From the NCBI GenBank assembly GCA_024734495.1, contig JALMQS010000102.1, positions 8,202,986-8,266,985 of the forward strand: a DNA stretch of 64,000 nucleotides, read 5' to 3'. The position numbers and the translations under genes are program-made. Source of the DNA: Forficula auricularia (taxonomy: Eukaryota > Arthropoda > Insecta > Dermaptera > Forficulidae). The notes under the pieces were generated by a model that was given only the letters and a program-made list of their open reading frames with translations, made no database searches and was not told the DNA's origin. This document shows positions 32,692 through 43,320 of the stretch, piece by piece (the stretch's first letter is position 1; every line of letters begins with the position of its first letter).

Positions 32692-32969
32692 CCGTTGATA
32701 ATGGGTTAATTGCTTACCCAGAGGTTGTCCTCCTGTTCAAATTATCATAATAAGTATTCCAAAGTAGAAAAATTAATGCACAAACTAAACAAAAAATAAA
32801 TAAATAAAAAAAAACAAGAAGCATCATAAAGAAAGATAATATCATCGTGAAAAATAGAACAGTGGACATTTTTTCAAGTTTGGTATACTTTGCATAATTT
32901 GAGTGATTAAGCAATTTTTTGATAGAAAAAAGTTTGAGCTCGAAAGTTAAACCTTTACTAGATTAATCA
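32692..32969 (+). repeat. Local duplication, source copy
   Basis: From ATTCCGTTGATAATGGGTTA to TTAATCAGTTCAAG this segment is nearly identical to 33168-33450. Differences are a few A-run lengths and AAATAAATAA repeat number. It overlaps a family Y remnant near 32867. Confidence 0.85.
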
Positions 32970-33069
32970 GTTCAAGGGCTTTTTAATATGTTCATTCGAT
33001 TTGTTCTGATTTTCTATATTTTTTTATCAAGAAATTTTGAGAATGAAAATCCTATATTTTAATTCGTAT

Positions 33070-33545
33070 TAGAAATGCATCCCCCTGTGTCCGGGGTTAG
33101 AATTGGTCCACACTATGCACTGCTTGTTGTAAGAGGCGACTAAAAGGGGTGCAGCATGGGATTGCATTCCGTTGATAATGGGTTAATTGCTTACCCAGAG
33201 GTTGTCCTCCTGTTCAAATTATCATAATAAGTATTCCAAAGTAGAAAAATTAATGCACAAACTAAACAAAAATAAATAAATAAAAAAAAACAAGAAGCAT
33301 CATAAAGAAAGATAATATCATCGTGAAAAATAGAACAGTGGACATTTTTTCAAGTTTGGTATACTTTGCATAATTTGAGTGATTAAGCAATTTTTTGATA
33401 GAAAAAGTTTGAGCTCGAAAGTTAAACCTTTACTAGATTAATCAGTTCAAGATTCTCCCACTTCGTGAAAATACTCATATTAGAGGTCTTAAAAAAACTT
33501 TACCCGACAAACATCACGGAAGGTCCCTGTTTACCACAAAACTGA
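33070..33545 (+). repeat. SINE-like repeat interrupted by a copied segment
   Basis: 33080-33167 (GTAAGAGGCGACTAAAAGGG and context) and 33451-33545 (CATCACGGAAGGTCCC and context) align with the uninterrupted relative at 35605-35785. The interruption, 33168-33450, is the duplicate of 32692-32969. Confidence 0.65.
33168..33450 (+). repeat. Local duplication, inserted copy
   Basis: Second copy of 32692-32969, located about 476 bp downstream in the same orientation, inside the SINE-like repeat. The flanks differ immediately outside the shared segment on both sides. Confidence 0.85.
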
Positions 33546-33549
33546 GATT

Positions 33550-34670
33550 TTCGAGCGATTACCATCAGGAATTAGAAAGTATTAATTACACTGAACGAAG
33601 AGTTTAAGGTGCGATACTTGAGAAGGCCAGAGCTCATAAGGTCTTCGTGCCAATACTTTTGGAAATAAAAACATTTTAGCCCCAGGACGAAAGTTTTTTT
33701 TATTATTATCATTTTTTTTACCCACATGGATATCGGTCGGGAAATGTGAAATTTTTTCCTGGAATTTATTATTGATTTTTGAGATAAAATCCACACAAGA
33801 TTTGAAAGCATACAGGTATACACACACACACATATATATAATCAGTCACAGGGGCATTTTTCGAAATTTGCTTTTTTGGGATCATGTCCAAAGAAAAATT
33901 TCTGTAAATCTGATTTTTTCTGATTACTATTTGTCCCTATACTACTTTTGGTAATGTAAACAGTTTGTATTTTAATTCTATAAGCAAATAATTGATTAAG
34001 ATTTTGCAAAAAATATATTTCCCAATTTTTTGATGTTATATTTAATTTAAGAAATGTTTTTAAAATAAATAGTTGTCTAACTTTAGTATATTATCTATAT
34101 ACATAGGTATTACTAAAGAAATAGAATCAAAAGACATTGTGATTTAGGCAGTATCACAAGCATTATCAAGTAATCTAGCTCAGATATTATCTAGTTTTTA
34201 CGAAAAAAAAAAATGAAAAAATAAATAAAATAAAAATGTTTGTTATCTCTTGATAAAAAGTCTCCACCCCCGCCTGTTTCGTCTGGCTACGCCCTTGGGC
34301 TAAGAAGATATGACAATGTGCTAAAAAATATAGCTAGGTATATTTGCACTTGTACAGGTTTACTTCGTTAATATGAAAGGCAATGATGTAACCACTGATA
34401 TCACAAACGGAAATATAATAACACCGAAGAGAAAAAAATAAGCTTTGTAATGTCTACTGTGTATAATATCTACTATTTTTTCAAATTTTAAAAAAGAGAA
34501 ATATTTTAATATATCTTGAAAATCTTCAAACTGAAGTAATGTAGTATTTTGCCACGTAATGGTTGACAAAAGCAATATGCAAGTTCAACAGGTGCACAAG
34601 GGCAAATGGATCCCTTAAAATGGAGCTGCTAAATATAATTTTTCTAACGGTAAATCACTCGTATCCATAA
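33550..34670. other. AT-rich spacer
   Basis: 33810-33835 holds a short (CA)(TA) run. Open frames of up to 85 codons show no domain. Confidence 0.35.
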
Positions 34671-34732
34671 TAAGCATTAATTAACAGGAATAGCAGGGAA
34701 TTGGATAAAAATTAAAAACAGAGTTTTTTATT

Positions 34733-34785
34733 GAATGGGCCAAACGTTTCGTCGATTAATTTCGACTTCCTCAGTGGCTCATTCT
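34733..34785 (-). ncRNA. Hammerhead ribozyme-like motif J (left arm)
   Basis: Complement of motif I with CTGAGGA, GTCG/CGAC stem II, GAAA and ACGT, but with T in place of C at the cleavage position (GUU). UH cleavage is tolerated by the family, though GUC is usually best. Confidence 0.55.
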
Positions 34786-34822
34786 ATCACTCTTTGGAAT
34801 TGTCTTTTGACAAAGAGTGATA

Positions 34823-34874
34823 GAATGAGCCACTGAGGAAGTCGAAATTAATCGACGAAACGTCTGGCCCATTC
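34823..34874 (+). ncRNA. Hammerhead ribozyme-like motif I (right arm)
   Basis: The best-paired example in the window. Stem I: GAATG (34823-34827) and GCCA (34829-34832) pair with CATTC (34870-34874) and TGGC (34865-34868), with a single A-C mismatch between the two blocks. CTGAGGA (34833-34839) fits CUGANGA. Stem II pairs GTCG (34841-34844) with CGAC (34853-34856) and GAAA follows (34857-34860). ACGT plus C places a GUC site at 34862-34864. Stem III is only the self-complementary ACGU, so a dimer would be needed to form it. Confidence 0.65.
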
Positions 34875-34939
34875 AATAAAAAACTCTGTTTTTAATTTTT
34901 ATCCAATTCCCTGCTATTCCTGTTAATTAATAATATTTT

Positions 34940-35600
34940 CTATTTTGCTTTATAAATATAATTTAATTGAACCCTTCAGCCCTTTGTATAGTACCTTTAT
35001 GTGGAATAACTCGATAATTATTATCAATGTATAAAGGGGTTAAGGACAATTCAATAAGTGGAATTCACTTTTAACATAAGTACTGAGAAAGAGCAACATT
35101 AGTGTGACAAAAATGCTTAATTATTGTAAATGAATCGGTCCTAATCCCTTGATATAATCATGATATTATTGTTAATAATGAATCTTAATCATGCCAATAC
35201 TTGATAAATATTTCACCGAATATCTAAAATTTTATAGCTTTTAATTTGACATCACGAAAACTTGGGGCACATACATAAAAGTTTGTTTTCGATAGAGTAA
35301 CACTTCTTCAACATTTTCGAATCATTTTTAACTCAAAATTTAATATAAACTCGTAGATGCAAAGACGATTTCATTTTTAAAATCGCAAACGGCTCTGATA
35401 GTCCATACCGAAAACCGAGTATAAAAAAATGTTTCGAGCATTGGATCAAGCGCTGGCATAAGTGCGCTGCAGTCAATGGGGAGTAATTTGAATGGGGCAA
35501 TATCGATTTTGATGAATAAATTTGTATTTTTGATTTTCTGAATAACTTCCTGAAACTTTTTGTTCAAGGTAGTATTCACACTAGTATTCATATGTACAAA
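34940..35600. other. Spacer with an unassigned minus-strand frame
   Basis: A minus frame at 35340-35591 (83 codons) has a mixed composition (FIKIDIAPFKLLPIDCSALM is a sample) and could be part of a gene, but no family is recognised and no splice context was found. Confidence 0.2.
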
Positions 35601-35604
35601 TTTA

Positions 35605-35785
35605 GGATCTTTACCTGTGGACCGAAGTTAGAACCCGCCCACAATATCCTCTGCATATCGTAAAAGGCGACTAAAAATTTTTGAGCGTGGGGTTGATTTC
35701 CTCATCTTCACTTTACGAAATCCCAATGAAATGTAGTTGGACGGGCATCACGGAAAGCTTCATGCTTGCCAAAAACTGACATGTT
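35605..35785 (+). repeat. SINE-like repeat, uninterrupted relative
   Basis: ATCGTAAAAGGCGACTAAAA (35658) and GACGGGCATCACGGAAAGC (35742) align to the two halves of the interrupted copy at 33070-33545. No clear pol III boxes remain. Confidence 0.55.
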
Positions 35786-35789
35786 GGGA

Positions 35790-36890
35790 AGAACAAAATT
35801 CACTTACACGGATCTGTCATAGCAATGATGGTGATAGTAATGAGACTTATGATGTTTACCCACACGTGCAATACTTAATTCTTGGGAGTATGATCGTCAA
35901 AGAACATTTGATGTTATTGAATCATCACAGTCATTATTAATTCAATAAAAATTACCCAAAGGAAAAGATTTCTATGTTCGTCTTGAAATAGCAGTTCTTC
36001 CACTGGAACTTCGAAGGCTAATGAGGGTATAATGTAGTAGTAGCAACACAAGATGGCAAATAATATAATTGTGTTTGATAACTGAAATACATGAGCTATT
36101 AAAATAATCACTAACACGACATAACATTGTTAACTGTAAATTTTACATTAGGTTTAATGCTGTACAACCTCTAAAGAGTTATTTTTAAAATCTAATTTTT
36201 GATAAATTGATTTTTCATAGGCATGTGTAAAGTAGGGGTCGACAGAGTAAGCAAACAAACAACAATATGAATGTCACCCTTTCGGAATTCAACTATTTAC
36301 TAAAGCAAGAGCATTGATTTCATAACCAGGAAGATTGGAGCGATCGCCGCCGCAACCCCCAATCTCCCACTGAACTCTTCTTTGATGGATTAGCTCAAAT
36401 AAAAAATATATTATCATTTGGCTGTGTTTCAAAAAAAAAAAAAAAACGTCCCGACATCTGTCGGATGATTTTAATCGCCTAATGCTAAAATGGAAAGCTC
36501 CCGTTGAGGAGAAAAAGATAAAGTAGATTGTTGGATGGAATAGGGCGATAAAGAGAGCCCGCCCTTTGTCTATTTAGATGAGAAAAGAGAGGATAACTTA
36601 ACAACGGATTGTTGAGAGATTTTTAATCATATATTCCTACTTATTATATCTAACCAGAGATACGGCAACACTAATAATAAATTATACCTATAATATAATA
36701 GTAAACCAATAGCTAAAATAGTATGTTGAATGCACAAGATCAACCTTCTATATTTCATAAATCAGGAGATCGCAGTTACAGTTTTAAATGGGTGGATTAT
36801 GATATCAATTCAAAGTTCTCTATACCTCTAAAGTCAAGTTTGAGTCTTAATCTGCTAGAAGAAAGTAGGGAATATAGTACTTTGTAAATC
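35790..36890. other. Spacer, partly single-copy
   Basis: A 19-base A run lies near 36430. 36300-36570 is less AT-rich (GATCGCCGCCGCAACCCCC) and may be conserved non-coding DNA. No gene recognised. Confidence 0.3.
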
Positions 36891-36891
36891 T

Positions 36892-37046
36892 TCAAAAGTT
36901 AGGTACTAACTGAACAAACGCATTCATCAATTTGTTATCTCTTTGACTTCTAGAGACCGGAATTCTCTTCGCCCGAAATTCTTTCCGGCAACATATAGAC
37001 TTCAGTCTTTCAAGATCTGCATCCACAGATTCTATCAAATCCGACC
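36892..37046 (-). other. Possible exon-like segment
   Basis: On the minus strand TATTTTTCCAG, a good acceptor-like sequence, is followed by an open frame reading GIGSDLIESVDADLERLKSI and, further on, KLMNAFVQL before a TGA. The GC content of the segment is above the local mean. There is no matching donor or neighbour exon, and no family is recognised. It may equally be a chance frame. Confidence 0.2.
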
Positions 37047-37116
37047 CAATTCCTGGAAAAATATTCAAACTGAGTATGAAAAATAAACTTAAAATATTAC
37101 TATAGATATTTATGAA

Positions 37117-38760
37117 TGATTTGCTATTTATTTTTGTAGAAAATGTTAACACCTACCTTTTTTTCAACCCCCCCTTCGCTAGAATGGGATTTCGAAATTT
37201 TTTCGCCTGATGGATAGGTGGGAGGGTTTTAGACTGTTGGGTGTGTCAGGGTGTGCAAGTTCCTTTGAGATTTGAAAATGTAAGTGACTGGAACCACCCT
37301 CTGGGGCGGAGGGATGTCTGGTCGACTATGAAGAAATAGGGAAGCTTGTATAATTTTTGTCAGACATTCGATTTTTATATACATTTTAGGCAACAAAGAA
37401 AATGTGATTCTTAAATCTTATATGGGTAGGTACTAAAAATTTAATAAAAATGTTTTTGATAATTGAAGCAGTAGGGAATTGGAATAAAAAATGTGAGTGA
37501 GGTTTATCCTTTTGAATTATCGAAATATTCGAAATCACTTGGAAATGCTATTACTCGAAAATACGTGGAAATCTTGCACTAAAACATGAAAAGCTATCGC
37601 ATACTTTCAAGTAAAATTCAAAAAAATTGAACCCTAATTTATAATGTTTGAAATTGAAAACCTTCACATTGTTTCTGGAGATATCAATCCAATATTTCAC
37701 TAAATTTGAAAGTAAAAAAATTGATGATCATAATAATAATTAATAAATAAAATTAAATTAAAAAAATATATAAGACAGAGCGTGAGAAATCAAATTGATA
37801 TCTTGCTTAAGTGAAGGATGATTTGCTATTTTTTTTTTAGATATATGGTAAGGCGAAATTTTCACCTTTTTTTCCAACCCCGGATAGAATTTTAAAAAAT
37901 TTTAGCCTGATAAATGAGAAAGAAGATTTTGGATTGTCGGGTGTGTGTAATTTGAAAAAATCAGTCAGTGGTGGGCTACCCCTCAAGGATTGTGACAGGG
38001 AATGGTTTCGGAGTGAACAAACTAATGCAGCTTTTTGAAAAGACAACCGATTCTTATATATATTATACATAAGATATAAGCATTATAAAATTCTTGATTA
38101 ATACTGAAAATAATCGAAAAATTCGTTCGCTTTGAGAAAAAGACAATATTCTAAAATCATTGCAACCCTAGTAGCACAATGTTTCAAATTATATAGTAGC
38201 TATATAGTGACTATATAGATTCTCAAATTCTATATAGGGACAATTTACTTACTATATAGTTTGAAACATTGTGCTACTATGAAAGTAAATCTAGTAAAGG
38301 GGCACTTCCCTTTCAGTCTTCCGATTTGTAATAAACTTTGATGTGATATCTCGAACCGACAACTAAATTATACTTGATATTTCACATCTTTTGAGATTTA
38401 CTAGTTTTGAGTTTATTGTGACCACCGACATTCAAAGTATTTCTGGACAATTTTTCGGCTCTCGAAATCACAAAACTCAAATTTGTATTGAAAATTTGTA
38501 CTTTAATATAATTTATAAAATCTATCGAACACTTTCAAGTTGAATTTAAGAATCGAAAGTTACATTTATAATGCATTGGAAATAAAAGATTTCATAAATT
38601 CTAATCCAGAAGATGACATTCTCTCATAATTTTTCACTTGATTTATAGAAGGGAAAGTACAATGAATACAATAATCAAGAGAATGAAAATTGAAATCTTG
38701 TGTTGATAATCAGGGATGATTTATTATTTTTTAAGAAATGGACTGAAAATAATCCCCCCA
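37117..38760 (+). repeat. Three-unit long tandem repeat (about 0.7-0.9 kb period)
   Basis: Unit starts GATGATTTGCTATT recur at 37117, 37817 and (diverged) 38720. In the first two they lead into a module (CACCTTTTTTTCAACCCC, TTTTCGCCTGAT, GGTTTT, GTGTGT, CTACCCC/CACCC) of about 170 bp at 37150-37320 and 37855-38010. The inter-module parts also align (ATCGAACACTTTCAAGT-like block at 37590 and 38525). The third unit lacks the module. The middle unit is lengthened by the palindrome at 38169-38279. The same module lies at the gene's promoter (43145-43320). Confidence 0.6.
38169..38279. repeat. Short palindrome inserted in the tandem array
   Basis: TAGTAGCACAATGTTTCAAA (38169-38188) and its exact complement (38260-38279) close a hairpin with further complementarity inside (ACTATATAG runs). 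Confidence 0.75.
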
Positions 38761-38764
38761 TCCA

Positions 38765-39160
38765 TCCATTTTTTATTACCCCCATGGATTTCTTGACTCT
38801 GAAGGACCTAAAGCGCGGATTATTGTTAAAAACTTACTATAACTGTATTCTTCGAGCTATAACAAAAATTGAAAGTTAATTTTTTTTATTTTTCTATTAA
38901 TGGACTATAAGTAGTCAAAAATTTTTGCTTGCCCTATATAAATGTACTGTAATTGTCTATAAATTGTATATTGAAAGGACCAGCTAGTTCTATTGATACC
39001 ATTTTATTAATAAATAAATAATTATAATATTAGGACTAGAAGATTTTTGAGTCCCTTTTCCTGTAATCTACCTTCTTAAATACATGTAAAAATAAATAAA
39101 TCGCCCAAATACAATTAGGAGCGCATACCGAGAGTTCCCTATCTTATAACTTATAACCAT
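38765..39160. other. AT-rich spacer
   Basis: Nothing recognised. Confidence 0.4.
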
Positions 39161-39164
39161 TGGC

Positions 39165-39425
39165 GTAGTTAGGGAGTTTTCCTAAGAAGGTATCCGGCCA
39201 ACTGATTAGCCACCACAAGGTAATTTCGGTAATCCGATTAGAGATCAACTAACTTTTTAGTAGAATTGACAAATTTTAGAAGTTACGAAATAATTTAATG
39301 AGAAATACATAAGTGATGTCTCGTAATAATGGAGTTTCGATTTTTCTAGGGGAGGGGGGGCGTAATGAGTTTTGTACTTCACTGCCTCTCTTGCCCCTCC
39401 CAACTCACTACGCATATGACTACAT
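39165..39425. repeat. Possible short TIR element
   Basis: TTGGCGTAGTTAGGGAG (39162) and CTCCCAACTCACTACGC (39397) are roughly complementary ends. Similar TAGTTGCG/ACTACGC ends occur near 22335 and 46480. Weak. Confidence 0.35.
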
Positions 39426-40003
39426 TAAACTATTGGTTATCTACGAAACCCATAGTAAAAATATGAAAAAAATAAGACTATTGACCTATCAATAAATAAA
39501 AATATGTTTTAGTTTTAATAAAAAATATTTTATTTAATAACATTTTATTCACAAATGATATAGCAAAATAAGTTTCGTATTGTAAATATATGAACAGTTT
39601 TAAAATTGATATTAGATTACAAGTTGATTCTACGAGAGTCTCTCGTGAACTGATTCTCCTGGTTCAATGGAATTTCTTTAACAACTGAAGAAGGGATTGG
39701 TTTTCAAATATTTAGTGGCCCAACATAAAAATCTGTAATTTGTTATTAAAGAAATATATAAATAAGTGAGATTTTAAAGATCGTTGTCGATCTTTGGCCG
39801 CCTGAGCAAGAATACGATGTTCCACCCTTGAAAATTTTCCCCTGAATATATTCAAATAAAACAATCAAAATCGTTACATTTATTTATTTTTTTTTATAAA
39901 ATATTATGATTTTCCAGAGGGCGTGCATTGATAATGACCTGCGGTAAATGAGCTCGAAACTTGTATTTGTCAACAAACCTCTGCCTAATAGAATAGTTTA
40001 AAT

Positions 40004-40330
40004 CAGGGCTCGTGGTCCGCGGGTCGCATGCGACCCAGCACGAGCCGCATGCGACCCAGTACTGCAATGAGTGTGGCCTAACATAAAATCATAAGCTTCG
40101 TTAAAAAATTGAGATTTATATGTAGAGATATATTTATTCCGTTTTTCGAAATATGAATTTACATTTGTACAACAATACGTGAAGCTTTTTTCAAGAATAA
40201 AATTAACTAAAAGCAAAATTATAAGCTCAACTATTGGTATAATATAAAAAAAATGAAGTTTCGAATATTTAAAAATTGATCTTCTTCTCATATTTTCATT
40301 TTCTAAAATATTTATTATTTCAGTAATTTA
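40004..40330 (+). repeat. hAT-like non-autonomous element, truncated copy
   Basis: It starts CAGGGCTCGTGGTCCGCGGG and then shares ATTGAGATTTATATGT, GAAGCTTTTTTCAAG and TTATAAGCTCA-like blocks with the longer copy at 40593-41252. A GC-rich repeat GTCGCATGCGACC (self-complementary) and CCGCATGCGACC lie at 40023-40060. Confidence 0.55.
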
Positions 40331-40592
40331 TATGCTACGACACTAACCAAGTCAATAGTTATCAATATTCTAGTACAAGAGGAGACAAGGAATTGGGGTT
40401 TTCTAGAACAATCACAATTAATTGATAATTTCTCTCCTGGACTAAAACTTGCCTGGACTTGAATTTTAGATCTTTGCACGTTATTACATGTCAATAGATA
40501 ATGAAGAGTCAGGGATTATTATATCCGTGACCCTTTTAAAAAATAAATTATCATTCCTCATATATTCTTCTTTAATCCCATTCGATTTAAAC

Positions 40593-41252
40593 CAGGACTG
40601 TCCAAACCGTGGTCCAATATAAACTCATAAAATTCCTTAAAACATTGAGATTTATATGTTGATACTGGAAAACACACAACAATTTGCCCTGATAATTTTT
40701 TTTCTCTAAAATAAGAAATCTGAAAAACTACTGTAAAGTTTTCGAAAAATAAAAGTGCTAATTTTAAATTTTGAATCTGAAACTAGATTTCAAGATTTCG
40801 GAAAAATAATCATCATTTTGGTCTATTTTCGACTCCATTTTTTTTAGAAATAAATTTTATACTTGCAAACTTTCTGATTGAATGTTCTAGAGCAACAATT
40901 AGATATCGATCTTAAAGAAAAATTGAATATTGTCTCTTTATTAGAATTTTATATTAACTAGCCAGGAAAAAATATAAGCAAATACTAAGAAATACATAAT
41001 ATCACTTTTTGAAAGTATGTACTATGTAGGTATGTATTTAGATATAGGAGAAGCTTTTTTCAAGTATGAAATTTACGAAAAGTAAAATTAGAAGATCACT
41101 ATGAGCTAAAAAAAATAAAGTTATAATGTCTACATTATTAACTATCTTTTTTGAATAACAATTATCAATAAAATTATTATATCTTATCCGCAGTCCGAGA
41201 CAATTTTTTTTTTCAAATGTGGCCCGTGTAAGCCAAAAGGGTGGACAGCCCT
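40593..41252 (+). mobile_element. hAT-like non-autonomous element
   Basis: Left end CAGGACTGTCCAAACCGTGG and right end CCAAAAGGGTGGACAGCCCT are imperfect inverted repeats of the CAGGGCTGTCCA type common in hAT elements. No 8-bp duplication is evident and there is no transposase frame. Confidence 0.55.
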
Positions 41253-41534
41253 AATCTATTGTGTTCCTCTTCTTTTTACCTGAAGAAGCATTATGAACTG
41301 AAAAATTTCATTGTAAATTTAAATAATTTTTGATGAATCAAACTTTGGCGAAACTTTTAATAAATGAATATTTTGATATAAAAATTTCTTAAATTTTATT
41401 TCTATATTTATTGTTTTTACTTTGTGAAGGAGTTTAATTAATAATAAAAAAAATCTTATAAAATATTATATTCAAGCTATTTTTTGAGGAAAAAATTTAC
41501 CTTAAATTCTGTACAGCAACTTTACTGTATGTTT

Positions 41535-41610
41535 TCTTTAAACCGTGAAGAAGGAGGGAAGATCCTCTGAAATGTCGGTTTTTAAGAGAATTAAACTGAC
41601 ATTTCAATAA
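41535..41610 (+). repeat. Degenerate hammerhead-like fragment O
   Basis: TGAAGAAGGAGGGAAGATCC, TCTGAAATGTCGGTTTTT. It aligns with 52612-52690, where CTGAAGA is kept. The CUGANGA C is lost and GAAA is preceded by T; presumably inactive. Confidence 0.4.
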
Positions 41611-41784
41611 ATTTCTTTTAATTGGAATTTTATTTTTCATCAATTCTTCATTGAAATTCTCCCAGTCTTTTTCCAAAAGAAAATATTTTTATACAGTTAA
41701 AACTTGGAGTGGTAAATTTCTCCATATAGCTGGGGATAATCAATTTTAGTTGATGAATATCAAATTTTTAAAATATTCTTTATT

Positions 41785-41840
41785 GTCATTGTATGACGTT
41801 TCGACAACTTTTTGTCATCATCAGTTTCACCGACAATTTT
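41785..41840 (-). ncRNA. Hammerhead ribozyme-like motif K
   Basis: Minus strand: CTGATGA (complement of 41818-41824), T, a perfect 5-bp stem II GACAA/TTGTC, GAAA, ACGT and C (GUC site). Distal stem I pairs ATTGT with ACAAT; the proximal stem is weak. All core residues are intact. Confidence 0.55.
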
Positions 41841-42133
41841 TATATATAGTTTCTATTATAGCAATTTCAAAATTATTTTCAAAAATCAAACTACCCTCGC
41901 ATTAACCGAATTCAAAACGAATCAGAACAACCGAAAAACTCATCCTGAAAAATATTGAGATCGAACAAGAAAATCTTTACTTTGATAATTTATTTATTTA
42001 TTTTATTTATTTATCTATCCAGAAAATACACAACATACAATATGTCGTGTCCTATAGAGTTGACAAGTCAACTGTACACAGGACTGGATTAAAATTAATA
42101 ATATTGTTAGAGTTCGTGGCTGTGATGAAACTG

Positions 42134-42340
42134 TATTAGATGAAGGAGTAGGTATCAGCCAAAGTTGGAATCACTGGGTTCAATAAAACACCTTTAATAA
42201 AACGTTTCAGCCTGAATTTATTTGGCCATCTATAACTCCTAATTAACTGAAGATAGCCAAATAAAAACGTTTTATTTAAGGTGTTTTATTGAACCCAGTG
42301 ATTCCATCTTTGGTTGATACCTCCTCCTTCATCTAATAAA
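42134..42340. mobile_element. Palindromic element inserted in the LINE 3' UTR
   Basis: TATTAGATGAAGGAGTAGGT and CCTCCTCCTTCATCTAATA begin and end the arms, with GGTTCAATAAAACACCTTTA / AAGGTGTTTTATTGAACC inside. CTGAAGA at 42247 and, in the complementary arm, CTGAAACGT suggest a decayed hammerhead split between diverged arms. AAAATTAATAAT on both sides (about 42089 and 42339) may be a target duplication that also takes in 42103-42133. Confidence 0.6.
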
Positions 42341-42422
42341 ATTAATAATTATTTAATTTTACAAACAATTACAAAAGATGAAATATGGTGTACATTCCTA
42401 ACCATTAGTTCACATTACACAT

Positions 42423-42720
42423 CTACAAACATATCACAGCGATCCATTTAACCAATTTTTTCTTCAATACTTTCTTGTCACATGTTAGATTTTTTAGATC
42501 ATTTGGGAGTTTATTTAAATATTTAATTGCCATAAAATAGGAATTTTTGGAGTAATTGACATATTAATCTTTGACAGGACAATTGATTTATGTCTATTTC
42601 TGCCATTATGTTCATTATACATCATCTTACACACACATGAGAGTGAATTATTTAATTTTGGAATTGTTAGAAACCCTGTATAAAAATTGTCGGGGAGACA
42701 ACATTGTCAATCTCTCAATG
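42423..42720 (-). pseudogene. LINE C-terminal pseudogene
   Basis: Minus-strand frames read NGRNRHKSIVLSKINMS, then after a frameshift SKNSYFMAIKYLNKLPNDLK and DKKVLKKKLVKWI before a stop. The Y-F/x-x-x-KxYNKLPxxIK-like block followed by a lysine-rich KxxLKxxL segment is the usual end of Jockey/CR1-type LINE proteins. Upstream ORF sequence is degraded. Confidence 0.6.
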
Positions 42721-42747
42721 ATAATAAAGTAATTAATAGAGCTTGCT

Positions 42748-42985
42748 GGTGTTGGTGCAAGGTGAAACATTTTTAATAAAGATAAAAGTAAATAAATATT
42801 TTATGAAATATTCATTTACTATGAGTTAAGATATCTAGGTCACTATGTTTCACATTAAAATTAAAAAAATAAATTAGGTATATATTTTTTTAATTTTAAT
42901 GTGAAACAAGTGACCTAGAAATTTTAGCTCATAGTAAATGAATATTTCATATAATATTTATTTACTTTTATCTTTGATAATAAAG
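42748..42985. mobile_element. Palindromic member of the 9.5/27/63.5 kb family
   Basis: GGTGTTGGTGCAAGGTGAAA at 42751 matches the outer end of family D. Arms 42778-42868 and 42888-42974 (AAAGATAAAAGTAAATAAAT / ATTTATTTACTTTTATCTTT) are near-perfect. No CTGANGA core was found in this copy. Confidence 0.6.
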
Positions 42986-43144
42986 TATATTTAAAAATTA
43001 ATTCATCATGTAAAATTGATTATCCTTAGCTATTAATAGGGAAATTTACCACTCAGTTTTGATTGTATTAATAATAAATAATTTCTCAATGGAGTGAAAA
43101 AAATATTTGTATTATAAATTGAAATTGTTCTTTTTCTAAAAAAG

Positions 43145-43320
43145 GGATGAAAAATTTTCACCCTGGTTTTTTCAACCCCCGGGGTCGGATTTTGAAAATT
43201 TTTCGCTTGATAGATGAGAGGGAGGGTTTTGGTCTGTGTGAGTGTATGTGTGATTTGAATATATCTGTGAGTGAGTGGTGAGCCACCCCCTGGGGGCGGG
43301 GGCGGGGTGTGTGTCTGAGT
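43145..43320 (+). repeat. Third copy of the 37-38 kb module, abutting the promoter
   Basis: GAAAAATTTTCACCCTGG, TTTTTCAACCCCCGGGG, ATTTTTCGCTTGATAGATGA, GGGAGGGTTTTGGTCTGT and GAGTGGTGAGCCACCCCC follow the order of the modules at 37150-37320 and 37855-38010. It runs into the GC-rich start of the promoter. Confidence 0.6.

Larger units (their letters stand above)
34678..34932. mobile_element. Clean 255-bp palindrome with hammerhead-like cores in both arms
   Basis: Arms of about 120 bp (from TTAATTAACAGGAATAGCAG inward to ATAGAATGAGCC... and CAAAGAGTGATAG) are almost perfect complements around a 14-base loop (34795-34808). One arm reads GGCCAAACGT where the other reads ACGTCTGGCC. Such identity indicates a young insertion or gene-conversion between arms. 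Confidence 0.85.
41995..42725 (-). mobile_element. LINE 3' relic with (TAAA)n-type tail
   Basis: The minus strand holds a LINE C-terminus (next entry), a 3' UTR including TCTATAGGACACGACATATT and a terminal ATAAATAAATAAAATAAATA tail at about 41995-42018. The 3' UTR is interrupted by the palindrome at 42134-42340, flanked by AAAATTAATAAT on both sides. Confidence 0.6.
41694..43064. mobile_element. Composite region bounded by 60-bp inverted repeats
   Basis: GTGGTAAATTTCTCCATATAG with GGGATAATCAATTTTAG (41710-41752) is the complement of TAAAATTGATTATCCTTAGC ... GAAATTTACCACTC (43009-43054), and a TA lies outside each end. A Tc1/mariner-like origin is possible. Homology of the right end with 55540-55620 runs past 43064, so the outer boundary is uncertain. 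Inside are hammerhead-like motif K, a LINE 3' relic and two palindromes. Confidence 0.45.

Noticed and set aside
35340..36117. Minus-strand frames as pieces of a chemoreceptor-type membrane protein gene
   Set aside because: Hydrophobic stretches are expected from AT-rich DNA; order, splice sites and family motifs do not support a gene.
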